From NCBI RefSeq assembly GCF_946479965.1, contig NZ_CAMLHX010000029.1:1-48934 (forward strand): DNA of 48,934 bases. Direction: 5' to 3'. Each line of letters opens with the position of its first letter. Position 1 is the first letter of the stretch. Positions 7,713 through 15,701 of the stretch are shown in pieces. The position numbers were made by a program, and so were the translations under genes. The notes beneath the pieces are model-generated. The model was not told the DNA's origin, ran no database searches, and saw nothing but the letters and a program-made list of their open reading frames with translations. The stretch is from an uncultured Mucilaginibacter sp. (GTDB lineage: Bacteria; Bacteroidota; Bacteroidia; Sphingobacteriales; Sphingobacteriaceae).

Positions 7713-9434
7713 ATGAGTATTGCATTATCCGAACAGGAAATTATTCGCCGCGAATCGTTACAACAGCTTCGCGCTTTAGGTATTAACCCCTATCCTGCCG
7801 AAGAGTATAAGGTTACCGCCTTCGCACAGGACATTGCCGATAATTTTAATTCTGCTCCGGATAAGTATAAACAGGTTACCGTTGCGGGCCGCATCATGAC
7901 GCGCCGCATTATGGGCAGCGCATCTTTCTTTGAGATACAGGATAGCACCGGCCGTATGCAGGTATACATAAAACGCGATGACATTTGCCCCGATGAGGAC
8001 AAAACCTTATACAACACCGTATTTAAAAAACTGCTGGATATTGGCGATTATGTAGGCGTTAAAGGTTATGTATTTACCACCCAAACAGGCGAGATCTCTG
8101 TACATGCCGAGGAATTAACCATACTGGCTAAATCATTAAAACCGCTACCCGTTGTAAAACGAGACGAGGATGGCAACATACACGATGGTTTTACCGACCC
8201 TGAAATGCGTTACCGCCAGCGTTATGTAGACTTAACTGTTAACCCCGATTTTAAACAGATCTTCATCAAACGTTCAAAAGTTATCAGCGCTATGCGCGAT
8301 TTCTTTAACAAGCAAGGCTGGATGGAAGTGGAAACGCCTATACTGCAAGCCATACATGGTGGCGCAGCGGCTCGTCCGTTCAATACCCACCATAATACTT
8401 TGGATATGCCGTTGTATCTGCGCATAGCCAACGAGCTTTACCTGAAACGCTTGATAGTAGCAGGTTTTGACGGTGTTTATGAGTTTGGCAAGATGTTCCG
8501 CAACGAGGGCATGGACCGTACCCATAACCCGGAGTTTACTGCTATGGAGATCTATGTGGCGTACAAAGATTATGTGTGGATGATGAACATGGTTGAAACC
8601 TGCCTGGAGCAGGTTACCCGCGCCGTACATGGTATTGCCGCTGTACAAGTGGGTGGTAACGAGATCAACTTTGCGGGACCTTACACGCGCTTATCCATGT
8701 ATGATTCTATCCTGAAATATACCGGCATTGATGTATCTGCTATGGATGAGGCAGGTCTACGCGAAACTTGTGCCGAACTAGGCATTGAAGTAGATGCCAC
8801 CATGGGCAAGGGTAAACTGATTGACGAGATCTTCAGCGCTAAAGTTGAGGCCAGCCTGATACAGCCAACCTTTATAACCGACTACCCCATTGAAATGACC
8901 CCGCTGGCTAAAAAGCACCGCAGTAAAGAGGGTTTGGTAGAACGTTTTGAGCTGTTTGTAAATGGTAAAGAGATAGCCAACGCTTATTCTGAATTGAATG
9001 ACCCGATAGATCAGCGCGAGCGTTTAGAGGAGCAATTGATATTGGCCGGCAGAGGTGACGACGAGGCAATGGCGATGGATGACGACTTTTTACGCGCTTT
9101 AGAATATGGTATGCCGCCAACGTCAGGCTTAGGAATTGGTATTGACCGTTTGGTTATGTTGCTGACTAACCAAAGCACCATACAGGAAGTATTGTTCTTC
9201 CCGCAGATGCGCCCGGAAAAGAAAGCGAAGGTGGCTACAGCTGACGACTTTATCAACATTGGTGTACCTGCAGAATGGGTGCCCGTACTGAATAAAATGG
9301 GTTTTAACACCGTTGAAGAACTGAAAGCCGGTAACCCGAACAAGGTCTTTAATGATTTAGGCGGGATGCGAAAAAAGTTAAAACTGGATATTACCATGCC
9401 TGCTAAGGAAGTGGTGATGGCCTGGTTTGAGTAA
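7713..9434 (+). CDS. lysS: Lysyl-tRNA synthetase (class II)
   Basis: 573 aa. It charges tRNA-Lys with lysine in the cytoplasm. The N-terminal OB-fold anticodon-binding domain (about 55-150) contains [21 protein letters not shown]. The class II catalytic core follows, with motif 2 [14 protein letters not shown] starting at residue 262 and motif 3 GIGIDRL at 474-480. Bacterial LysS is usually about 490-510 aa. This one continues for some 70 residues past the catalytic core (from about 500), with a helical segment ([20 protein letters not shown], then [10 protein letters not shown]). Such an extension is, as far as I know, common in Bacteroidota. It is a single gene with a promoter-like element upstream and a hairpin downstream. 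Confidence 0.97.
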   Translation: MSIALSEQEIIRRESLQQLRALGINPYPAEEYKVTAFAQDIADNFNSAPDKYKQVTVAGRIMTRRIMGSASFFEIQDSTGRMQVYIKRDDICPDEDKTLYNTVFKKLLDIGDYVGVKGYVFTTQTGEISVHAEELTILAKSLKPLPVVKRDEDGNIHDGFTDPEMRYRQRYVDLTVNPDFKQIFIKRSKVISAMRDFFNKQGWMEVETPILQAIHGGAAARPFNTHHNTLDMPLYLRIANELYLKRLIVAGFDGVYEFGKMFRNEGMDRTHNPEFTAMEIYVAYKDYVWMMNMVETCLEQVTRAVHGIAAVQVGGNEINFAGPYTRLSMYDSILKYTGIDVSAMDEAGLRETCAELGIEVDATMGKGKLIDEIFSAKVEASLIQPTFITDYPIEMTPLAKKHRSKEGLVERFELFVNGKEIANAYSELNDPIDQRERLEEQLILAGRGDDEAMAMDDDFLRALEYGMPPTSGLGIGIDRLVMLLTNQSTIQEVLFFPQMRPEKKAKVATADDFINIGVPAEWVPVLNKMGFNTVEELKAGNPNKVFNDLGGMRKKLKLDITMPAKEVVMAWFE

Positions 9435-9444
9435 GCTAATAGGA

Positions 9445-9486
9445 ATATAAGTGGTTACGGCTATTTATTAGCATAACCACTTATAT
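9445..9486 (+). terminator. Inverted repeat after lysS
   Basis: ATATAAGTGGTTA (9445-9457) pairs perfectly with TAACCACTTATAT (9474-9486) across a 16-nt loop, 10 bp after the lysS stop. There is no U tract, so its role as a terminator is inferred from position. Confidence 0.5.
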
Positions 9487-9555
9487 AAATTCAGCATCTT
9501 GTAACTTATTTACGCCTGGCGTCGTCTCATTCATAACGAATATATATTTACGCTT

Positions 9556-10647
9556 ATGAAGAAGAATCTCCCTAAATTACTGATCAGCTTTTTATTTGCC
9601 TTAGCCTGTTTACAAACCGCCAAAGCACAAACACCCCCAAAGGTTGAGCTGCAGGGTACGCAAGTATTAACTTATACATCAAAAACTGTTGACGGGCAGG
9701 AATACCGGCTTTATATCAACCTGCCGGGAAACTACACCCGCGACTCCACAAAAAGCTACCCGGTTGTTTACCTGCTGGATGCACAGTATGATTTCCCAAC
9801 GTTTACCGGTATCTACGGCAGTCAGTATTATGATGGTTTTATACCCGGCATAATTACCGTTGGTATTACCTGGGGTGGTAACAACCCTAATGTTAGCCAG
9901 TTAAGAGCACGCGATTTTACACCCACAAAAATCGCACAAACCCCATCCGGTGGCGGGCCAAAGTTTTTAGCTTTCATAAAAACAGAACTCATTCCCCTTA
10001 TAAAATCTAAATACCGGGTAACAGATGACCGCACTTTAGTGGGAAGCTCTTACGGAGGGTTATTTACATTATACACACTTTTTAACGACCCATCCTTGTT
10101 TGATCGTTACATACTCACCAGCCCTTCATTAACATTCGATAATTCCGTGTTGCGTTCGTGGGAAACCAAGTACGAATCTACAGGATCACCCATGGCTTCG
10201 AGGCTTTTTATAGCCAGGGGAGCATTCGAGGACCTGGAGACCGAATTTAACGCATTAACCGACCGTTTAAAGAAAGTAAAGAACCTGGAAGTGCAGGCTT
10301 TAACATTTGCCAATACGGGCCATTCCGGTACCAAGCCCGAGGGCTTTTCAAGGGGATTGCAATGGGCTTTCAAACGTCCTTCAGTAAAACTCGATCCGGC
10401 TATTCTAAAAAAATATACGGGGCTTTACGTGGTAAAAAATGATACTGCCCGTATTGTTGTAAAGGACGGCAACCTGGTTGCGCAATCTAAATCAAACGAT
10501 TTTGTTTTTCAGGCTGAAAACGAAAATAGTTTTTACCACGATGGGATATTTTTAAGAGCAAACTTCCAATTGGACAATGCGGGAAACGTAAAGGGGCTAA
10601 AAATAGAACAATACGACGGAGAAATATTCTACCAACGCATAAAATAA
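9556..10647 (+). CDS. Secreted alpha/beta-hydrolase (esterase D-like)
   Basis: 363 aa. A Sec signal peptide (MKKNLPKLLISFLFALACL, cleavage after AKA near 24) sends it to the periplasm or beyond. The catalytic domain matches the esterase D / IroE-like family: YPVVYLLDAQYDF, then the nucleophile elbow GSSYG at 163-167 (Ser165) and a late histidine in TGHSGT (His256). Residues about 285-363 form an extra C-terminal beta-rich domain (YTGLYVVKNDTARIVVKDGN), a lipocalin-like add-on often seen in Bacteroidota hydrolases. It probably cleaves a carboxylic ester such as an acyl-sugar or siderophore ester; the substrate is unknown. Confidence 0.85.
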   Translation: MKKNLPKLLISFLFALACLQTAKAQTPPKVELQGTQVLTYTSKTVDGQEYRLYINLPGNYTRDSTKSYPVVYLLDAQYDFPTFTGIYGSQYYDGFIPGIITVGITWGGNNPNVSQLRARDFTPTKIAQTPSGGGPKFLAFIKTELIPLIKSKYRVTDDRTLVGSSYGGLFTLYTLFNDPSLFDRYILTSPSLTFDNSVLRSWETKYESTGSPMASRLFIARGAFEDLETEFNALTDRLKKVKNLEVQALTFANTGHSGTKPEGFSRGLQWAFKRPSVKLDPAILKKYTGLYVVKNDTARIVVKDGNLVAQSKSNDFVFQAENENSFYHDGIFLRANFQLDNAGNVKGLKIEQYDGEIFYQRIK

Positions 10648-10724
10648 TTATAATATGGCAACTTAATTGTTAATTAACATTAGTTATTAACAATTCTTTA
10701 ATATAAACATAAAACTACGGGAAC

Positions 10725-10753
10725 TTTGGCATTGAATGTGTTACGTATTTTTA
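10725..10753 (+). promoter_or_regulatory. Possible promoter of the 69-aa gene
   Basis: TTTG at 10725-10728 is followed after 17 bp by TATTTTTA (10746-10753), which differs from TAnnTTTG only at the last base. The ATG is 25 bp further on. Confidence 0.4.
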
Positions 10754-10777
10754 CATACACACATTTATTGAAAAGTT

Positions 10778-10987
10778 ATGACGAATTCTATTTTAGAAAT
10801 TACAGAAAACGAATACCTGATCAAACTAAACAGACAAAATTTTAACCTGTCGTTTATCAGAAGTTTGTTAAAAATTGTTGAGGTTGCAGATCCGGCTGCA
10901 GAGGCTGAAGTAACGGAGAGATACTCTTCAAGAGCCGACTTCAACAGATCTGAACCAAACTATTTCGGTTCAATTGAAGAAAAATAG
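10778..10987 (+). CDS. Small uncharacterised protein (69 aa)
   Basis: I do not recognise a family. The protein is soluble and has no signal peptide. The N-terminal half looks structured (strand-strand-helix, ending FIRSLLKIVEVAD); the C-terminal half is polar and charged (EVTERYSSRADF). It is supported as a real gene by a promoter-like sequence upstream, a strong terminator that starts inside the stop codon, and its own clean transcription unit. Its size suggests a regulator or antitoxin-like protein, but no toxin gene is adjacent. Confidence 0.65.
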   Translation: MTNSILEITENEYLIKLNRQNFNLSFIRSLLKIVEVADPAAEAEVTERYSSRADFNRSEPNYFGSIEEK

Positions 10988-11020
10988 GCTTTAAGGTTGT
11001 TAACCTTAAAGCCTATTTTT
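10982..11020 (+). terminator. Strong intrinsic terminator
   Basis: The 17-bp arms AAATAGGCTTTAAGGTT (10982-10998) and AACCTTAAAGCCTATTT (11002-11018) surround a 3-nt loop and are followed by a long T run. The A-rich start of the left arm makes it usable in both directions, which suits the convergent gene ending at 11044. Confidence 0.9.
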
Positions 11021-11043
11021 TTTTATCTTTTTGCAATTTACTC

Positions 11044-11592
11044 TTAATACTGCGGGCGAAAACCTTTTACAACTTGCTTATCCATTTGGGCCAACTGGCC
11101 TTTCATCATCTTTATCTGATCCGCCAGCAGTTTATTTTTATCATCCTTAGTCGCTTCCGCAAGGTACATCTGTGCTTCGCGCTTGTTGCGTTTTGCCATT
11201 GAAATACCTGCAAGGCTAATTTTGGCCAATGCGGTGTTGTGCGACATGGTCATGCCCAGCGCCAAAGCCTTTTTAAAGTACTTTTCAGATTTTAAAGGCG
11301 CCTTGCGCGACTCGATTAACCCAATAAGCAAATTATAATAGCCATGCTGGTTTTTATGCAGTTGCTTTTCGTAGTCGGTTATTTTTAACAGCCACTCTTC
11401 AGATTTCTCTGTATTCTCTTTACGCAGAAAGTATTGCGCTATTAACATATTCTCGTTAAAGAAGAAAGTAAGCAGTATAATCAGGCCGATAAAAAACACC
11501 GGTATTCCCCATCCCCAAAAACCAAAAACACAAAGTGCTATTGATCCTCCTAAAACCGCGCAGGCTATAATAAGCCGTATAATATTTGACAT
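11044..11592 (-). CDS. Small membrane protein with TPR-like region
   Basis: 182 aa. Two adjacent hydrophobic helices fill residues about 5-43 (IIRLIIACAVLGGSIALCVFG and IPVFFIGLIILLTFFF), then about 135 residues follow on one side of the membrane. These form helical pairs resembling TPR units: YNLLIGLIESRKAPLKSEKYFKKALALGM and NTALAKISLAGISMAKRNKREAQMYLAEATK. It is probably an inner-membrane scaffold or assembly factor, inferred only from the architecture. It sits between two plus-strand genes and starts about 80 bp before ung on the opposite strand. Confidence 0.7.
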   Translation of the reverse strand: MSNIIRLIIACAVLGGSIALCVFGFWGWGIPVFFIGLIILLTFFFNENMLIAQYFLRKENTEKSEEWLLKITDYEKQLHKNQHGYYNLLIGLIESRKAPLKSEKYFKKALALGMTMSHNTALAKISLAGISMAKRNKREAQMYLAEATKDDKNKLLADQIKMMKGQLAQMDKQVVKGFRPQY

Positions 11593-11673
11593 AATTTTCT
11601 TTTAATCCCGTTAAAAATCAGAGTGCAAATATCCGTTTATTTGTACTGTAAATCAACAGCTGCATTAATATTT

Positions 11674-12345
11674 ATGGCGATAGAATTAGAGCCCTCGTGG
11701 TTAGAGGTTTTAGGTGATGAATTTGAAAAAGATTACATGCTAAAACTGAAACAGTTTTTAAAGGAGGAGAAACAAGCAGGCAAAACCATTTACCCCAAAA
11801 GCCCCGACATTTTTAACGCTTTTTGGAAAACACCTTTCGATGAGGTTAAGGTGGTTATCATTGGACAAGATCCCTATCATGGTGCTAGCCAGGCGCATGG
11901 TTTATCGTTTTCGGTGCAAAAAGGCATAGCTACTCCTCCATCATTACAAAATATATATAAGGAACTGGCGACGGATATTCCCGGCTTTAAAATCCCGCGC
12001 AGCGGAGATCTGACCCATTGGGCAGAGCAAGGCGTTTTACTATTAAACGCTACACTCACCGTGCGTGCCGGCGAAGCCGGTTCTCACCAAAAAAAGGGTT
12101 GGGAGCAGTTTACGGATCATGTCATAAAAACCGTATCCGATAAAAAAACAGGCATTGTATTCATCCTCTGGGGCGCCTACGCTCAATCAAAAAGCGTGTT
12201 GACAGATGAGAGCAAACACCTGGTACTCAAATCAAGCCACCCATCGCCAATGGCGGTAATAAAAGGCAATTTTTATGGATCAAAGCCTTTCTCAAAAACC
12301 AATGCTTATTTGGAAAAGATGGGGAAAGAGCCGATCAAGTGGTAG
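11674..12345 (+). CDS. ung: Uracil-DNA glycosylase, family 1
   Basis: 223 aa from the ATG at 11674. The frame is also open upstream to 11623, but family 1 proteins start just before the conserved W/L...F helix, so the later ATG is preferred. It removes uracil from DNA as the first step of base excision repair. The catalytic water-activating motif GQDPYHG is at 64-70, with LLLNATLTVR at 122-131 and the DNA-intercalation motif HPSPMAV at 189-195. Length and motifs agree with E. coli Ung (229 aa). Confidence 0.97.
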   Translation: MAIELEPSWLEVLGDEFEKDYMLKLKQFLKEEKQAGKTIYPKSPDIFNAFWKTPFDEVKVVIIGQDPYHGASQAHGLSFSVQKGIATPPSLQNIYKELATDIPGFKIPRSGDLTHWAEQGVLLLNATLTVRAGEAGSHQKKGWEQFTDHVIKTVSDKKTGIVFILWGAYAQSKSVLTDESKHLVLKSSHPSPMAVIKGNFYGSKPFSKTNAYLEKMGKEPIKW

Positions 12346-12415
12346 CCCCCCTAGACCCCTAAAGGGGGAATTTTGAAACGCAGCCCCAGCCCCCTAAAGA
12401 GGGAATTTTTGAAAC
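12346..12415. repeat. Two tandem copies of a C-rich palindromic repeat
   Basis: Copy 1 contains CCCCTAAAGGGGGAATTTT followed by GAAACG (12356-12380). Copy 2 contains CCCCCTAAAGAGGGAATTTT followed by TGAAACG (about 12390-12416). A third, inverted fragment, TTCCCCATTTAGGGGGCTA, is at 12480-12498, so the gap has C-rich repeats at both ends and a hairpin between them. Related copies lie at 4905 and 48099. Confidence 0.65.
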
Positions 12416-12429
12416 GCTTAAATCTATTT

Positions 12430-12477
12430 TATAAGCATAAAGCCTGCCTAAACAAATAGACAGGCTTTATGCTTATA
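12430..12477. terminator. Hairpin between convergent ung and lrp-type genes
   Basis: TATAAGCATAAAGCCTG (12430-12446) and its exact reverse complement (12461-12477) give a 17-bp stem, extended by three more pairs after one mismatch, with a 6-nt loop. It lies between two convergent genes and is probably bidirectional. Confidence 0.75.
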
Positions 12478-12494
12478 GTTCCCCATTTAGGGGG

Positions 12495-12965
12495 CTAATA
12501 CTCCAGCGGCACAATAGGTTCCTTCTTGCTCGTGCTCATAATCATCATGGTTTGGAAGGTTTTAACTACGCTTATGCGGCTTATCTTTTCCATGATGAGT
12601 TGCTCGTATGATTTGATGTCGCGCACATAAACTTTCAGCACAAAATCGCACTGCCCGGTTACGTGGTGGCACTCTGTAATTTCTTTTATATTCTTAATCT
12701 CGTCGATAAAAGTTTGTATGGTGTTCTTCTGGTGGAAGTCGAGCGAGATCTGGATGAAGGTTTTAATACCTAATCCAAGCTTTTCCTCATCAACCAAAGC
12801 GTGATAGCTTTTAATGTAACCGGCGTTTTCCAGTTTACGCACACGCTCTAAGGTGGGCGCGGGCGAAAGGCCAATTTCGTTGGATAACTGCAGGTTGGTT
12901 ATCCTTCCGTTCTCCTGTAAAATTTTAAGTATCTGTAGATCAATTTTATCTAATTCGGCGGCCAT
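12495..12965 (-). CDS. Lrp/AsnC-family transcriptional regulator
   Basis: 156 aa from the ATG at 12965, which gives the usual family start MAAELDKIDLQILKILQ. An ATG six codons upstream is in frame but less likely. The N-terminal HTH (RITNLQLSNEIGLSPAPTLERVRKLENAGYI) is followed by the RAM ligand-binding domain (IKTFIQISLD, ECHHVTGQCDFVLKV). The GQCDFVL segment is the usual amino-acid sensing loop. These proteins bind amino acids and act as octamers or dimers on AT-rich palindromes. A perfect 9-5-9 palindrome over its own promoter suggests autoregulation. It is transcribed divergently from the metal-responsive regulator gene. Confidence 0.92.
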   Translation of the reverse strand: MAAELDKIDLQILKILQENGRITNLQLSNEIGLSPAPTLERVRKLENAGYIKSYHALVDEEKLGLGIKTFIQISLDFHQKNTIQTFIDEIKNIKEITECHHVTGQCDFVLKVYVRDIKSYEQLIMEKISRISVVKTFQTMMIMSTSKKEPIVPLEY

Positions 12966-12971
12966 ATCACA

Positions 12972-12994
12972 AATTTTGTACAATCTACAAAATT
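12972..12994 (-). promoter_or_regulatory. Operator-like palindrome over the lrp-type promoter
   Basis: AATTTTGTA (12972-12980), a 5-nt spacer and TACAAAATT (12986-12994) form a perfect inverted repeat. On the minus strand it covers the candidate -7 element TAATTTTG (12988-12995), which ends 22 bp before the start codon. Position and symmetry fit autoregulation by the adjacent Lrp/AsnC protein. Confidence 0.6.
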
Positions 12995-13040
12995 AAATTT
13001 TTTTAAATGTCGAATAAAAGAATAAAATTCTCTTCAAATT

Positions 13041-13056
13041 TTTAGACAAGTCTAAA
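13041..13056 (+). promoter_or_regulatory. Probable DtxR/MntR-type operator
   Basis: TTTAGAC-AA-GTCTAAA is a perfect 7-2-7 palindrome, of the same general form as operators of DtxR/MntR-family repressors (TTTAGGnnnnCCTAAA-like). It lies just upstream of the -7 element TAGATTTG (13065-13072) of the regulator gene, where binding would block RNA polymerase. The link is inferred from position and family knowledge. Confidence 0.65.
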
Positions 13057-13064
13057 TTTTTAAT

Positions 13065-13072
13065 TAGATTTG
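13065..13072 (+). promoter_or_regulatory. -7 element very close to the start codon of the mntR-type gene
   Basis: TAGATTTG fits TAnnTTTG, and only 5 bp separate it from the ATG at 13078. Transcription would start at or next to the ATG, giving a leaderless mRNA. Confidence 0.55.
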
Positions 13073-13077
13073 TTTAA

Positions 13078-13728
13078 ATGAATACTTTAGCCGAAGAAAA
13101 TTATTTAAAAGCTATTTACCACTTGTCGTTAAACAACGTAAGCGTGAGCACCAATCAAATTGCTGCATCGCTGAACACAAAAGCGGCATCTGTTACCGAT
13201 ATGTTGAAGAAACTTGCGGATAAACTGCTTATCAACTACGCTAAATATCAAGGCGTTAGTCTTACCCCTGCGGGAGAAAAAATTGCGGTCAATATCATCC
13301 GTAAGCACCGCCTTTGGGAATATTTTTTGGTGGAGAAATTAAATTTCAAGTGGGACGAGGTGCATGACATGGCCGAAGAGATGGAGCATATATCGTCATT
13401 AGAACTGATAGACCGGCTGGATAAGTTTATGGGATACCCCAGGAACGATCCGCATGGCGACCCGATACCCGACCGTAACGGAAACATTAAAAAGAACCAG
13501 TTGGTGAGTGTGGCCGAGCTTAAAGTAAATGATTGCGGAACAATTTCAGGAGTTGGCGAGCACACGCCTGCGTTTTTACAATATCTTGAAAAACTGCAGC
13601 TGATCATCGGCAAAAAAATCGCTGTTTTAGAGGTTATTGATTACGATAGGTCGGTTGTTTTGGAGATGGAAGGCACTAATATTAACATAAGCCGCGAAGT
13701 GGCAAGCAATTTATTAATAGCATTATGA
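13078..13728 (+). CDS. mntR: DtxR/MntR-family metal-dependent repressor
   Basis: 216 aa. The N-terminal winged HTH (about 1-60: NQIAASLNTKAASVTDMLKKLADKLL) is followed by the metal-binding dimerisation domain (about 65-130). The latter has the family signature HRLWEYFLVEKL, then EEMEHISSLELIDRLDKFMGYPRNDPHGDPIP. A C-terminal FeoA/SH3-like domain spans about 140-216. It represses metal-uptake genes when Mn2+ or Fe2+ is bound. Its stop overlaps the start of the Nramp transporter gene by 4 bp (ATGA), showing an operon and the likely target. Metal specificity (Mn or Fe) cannot be read with certainty; the symbol is by analogy. Confidence 0.9.
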   Translation: MNTLAEENYLKAIYHLSLNNVSVSTNQIAASLNTKAASVTDMLKKLADKLLINYAKYQGVSLTPAGEKIAVNIIRKHRLWEYFLVEKLNFKWDEVHDMAEEMEHISSLELIDRLDKFMGYPRNDPHGDPIPDRNGNIKKNQLVSVAELKVNDCGTISGVGEHTPAFLQYLEKLQLIIGKKIAVLEVIDYDRSVVLEMEGTNINISREVASNLLIAL

Positions 13729-15608
13729 GCACACGCAAAGAATCATTAGGTGAAGTGCACAGCTCGGTGCAAACCGCCAACAAAACCGGCTGGCGCAAGA
13801 TATTGGCTTTTATTGGTCCGGCCTACCTGGTAAGCGTTGGCTATATGGACCCGGGCAACTGGGCAACTGATATTGCCGGCGGCAGCGCCTTTGGCTACAG
13901 CTTGATATGGGTTTTGCTGGCCTCTAATCTGATAGCCTTACTTCTGCAATCATTAAGCGCAAGGTTAGGTATAGTGCGCGGGTTGGATCTGGCACAGGCA
14001 TCAAAAAACACCTATCCACGTGTTGTCAACTTTTTTCTTTACATACTGGCGCAACTGGCCATCATAGCCTGCGACCTTGCCGAGATAATAGGCATGGCCA
14101 TAGGTTTACAACTATTGTTTGACCTGCCTCTGATCTGGGGCGTATCGCTTACCATTACCGATACCCTGCTGATGTTGTTTTTGATGAACAGGGGCATGCG
14201 CAAACTGGAAGTGTTCATTGTATCTATGATATTTATAGTGGGTATGTCATTCTTAGTTGAGATGTTCATTGTACAGCCCGATGTGGTGGAGGTGGCTAAG
14301 GGCTTTATGCCGGGCAATTTATCGGGCAACGCCCTTTACATAGCCATTGGTATTATTGGCGCAACGGTGATGCCGCATAACCTTTATCTGCACTCATCAC
14401 TGGTGCAAACCCGGCAGATTGTGCGTACCGACGACGGTATTAAAACAGCCATAAAATTCAACTTTTTTGATACGGTGGTTGCCCTTAACCTTGCGTTTTT
14501 GGTGAACGCCGCTATTCTCATCTTGGCAGCCAGCGCCTTCTTTAAGAACGGTTACTTTGAAATTGCCGAGATACAGGATGCATACAAATTATTAGAACAT
14601 ATCTTCGGCAAAACAGCACCGGTGCTATTTGCCATCGCCCTAATAGCCGCGGGGCAGAGCTCTACTATAACCGGCACGCTGGCGGGCCAGATAATTATGG
14701 AGGGCCACATTAACCTGCGGGTCGAGCCGTGGCTGCGCCGTTTACTAACAAGGGTTTTAGCAATTATGCCGGCCGTTTTTACCATATTATATTATGGCGA
14801 AGAAGGCTTGGGTAAGCTTATAATTTTGAGTCAGGTGGTGTTGAGTTTGCAGTTGGGTTTTGCGGTTATCCCGCTCATCCACTTTACCAGCGACAAGAAG
14901 AAAATGGGCAGGTTCGCTATTGGCAAATGGGCCAAATTAGGTGCCTGGGCTAGTGCTATTGTAATTGTAGGGCTTAACGGCAAGTTAGTTTACGAGCAGA
15001 TCTACGGCTGGATTACTGAATCATCCGGCAGTACACTGGTGTGGATCTACGCCTTAGTTATCCCTGCGGTATTAGGAACCGTTAGTTTGCTTTTGTACGT
15101 ATTTTTAAGGCCCTTACTGTTTAAACATAAGGATAACCCCATTTTTATTCCACATGGCATTGCTACAGCAATTAGCGACCTGGATGCGATACAGTACCAC
15201 CATATAGGTATAGCAATCGACTTCTCAAAGAACGATAGCAACACCATACGGCACGGTATTATGCAAGGCGGAGAAGACGCGTTATACACCTTGATCCACG
15301 TAGTGGAAACGGCAGGCGCACAGTACAACGGTGTTGAGGTAATGGACCACGAAACGCAAAGCGACGTAGATAATATCAATCAATACGTAGTAACCATGCA
15401 GAAAATAGGCTATAATGCCAGGGCCAAAGTGGGTTTCGGCATGGCGGCAAAGTCCATTGCTAAAATTGTGAATGAGGAAAAGATAGACTTTCTGATAATG
15501 GGATCGCACGGACACAAAGCTTTTAAGGACCTTATATTCGGCACTACTGTTAATAAGGTGCGTCACATGATTGACGTGCCTGTACTGGTGGTGAAGCCTT
15601 TGAAGTAG
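13725..15608 (+). CDS. mntH: Nramp divalent metal transporter fused to a universal stress protein domain
   Basis: 627 aa, about 200 residues longer than a plain MntH (about 410-430 aa). Residues about 25-465 are the Nramp transporter, with metal-binding motif DPGNW at 42-46 in helix 1 and MPHN at 216-219 in helix 6; it imports Mn2+/Fe2+ with protons. Residues about 475-627 form a cytoplasmic UspA domain (HIGIAIDFSKND near the start). Its ATP-binding motif G-2x-G-9x-G-T (GSHG...FGT) begins at about residue 593, so it should bind ATP. The fusion suggests transport gated by nucleotide or stress, which is inference. The start overlaps the repressor stop by 4 bp. Confidence 0.93.
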   Translation: MSTRKESLGEVHSSVQTANKTGWRKILAFIGPAYLVSVGYMDPGNWATDIAGGSAFGYSLIWVLLASNLIALLLQSLSARLGIVRGLDLAQASKNTYPRVVNFFLYILAQLAIIACDLAEIIGMAIGLQLLFDLPLIWGVSLTITDTLLMLFLMNRGMRKLEVFIVSMIFIVGMSFLVEMFIVQPDVVEVAKGFMPGNLSGNALYIAIGIIGATVMPHNLYLHSSLVQTRQIVRTDDGIKTAIKFNFFDTVVALNLAFLVNAAILILAASAFFKNGYFEIAEIQDAYKLLEHIFGKTAPVLFAIALIAAGQSSTITGTLAGQIIMEGHINLRVEPWLRRLLTRVLAIMPAVFTILYYGEEGLGKLIILSQVVLSLQLGFAVIPLIHFTSDKKKMGRFAIGKWAKLGAWASAIVIVGLNGKLVYEQIYGWITESSGSTLVWIYALVIPAVLGTVSLLLYVFLRPLLFKHKDNPIFIPHGIATAISDLDAIQYHHIGIAIDFSKNDSNTIRHGIMQGGEDALYTLIHVVETAGAQYNGVEVMDHETQSDVDNINQYVVTMQKIGYNARAKVGFGMAAKSIAKIVNEEKIDFLIMGSHGHKAFKDLIFGTTVNKVRHMIDVPVLVVKPLK

Positions 15609-15610
15609 TT

Positions 15611-15680
15611 GAATGGTGATTAGTGAGTGGTGGGTGGTTGCGTTAATTAACTATTCACCATTCACTACTCACTATTCTCT
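15611..15680. repeat. Imperfect inverted repeat of GTGA-rich units
   Basis: GAATGGTGATTAGTGAGTGG on the left mirrors CTATTCACCATTCACTACTC on the right, with several mismatches. The arms are made of short degenerate GAATGGTG / TAGTGAG units. It follows the mntH stop and may act as a terminator. Confidence 0.5.
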
Positions 15681-15688
15681 AAAAACCT

Positions 15689-15696
15689 TAAGTTTG
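15689..15696 (+). promoter_or_regulatory. -7 element close to the smpB start
   Basis: TAAGTTTG fits TAnnTTTG and is 5 bp before the ATG at 15702, the same distance as for the mntR-type gene. It suggests a leaderless smpB mRNA. Confidence 0.5.
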
Positions 15697-15701
15697 CAGC
15701 G

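Noticed and set aside
10778..10987. Antitoxin of a toxin-antitoxin pair
   Set aside because: No second small gene next to it; its transcription unit is closed by its own terminator.
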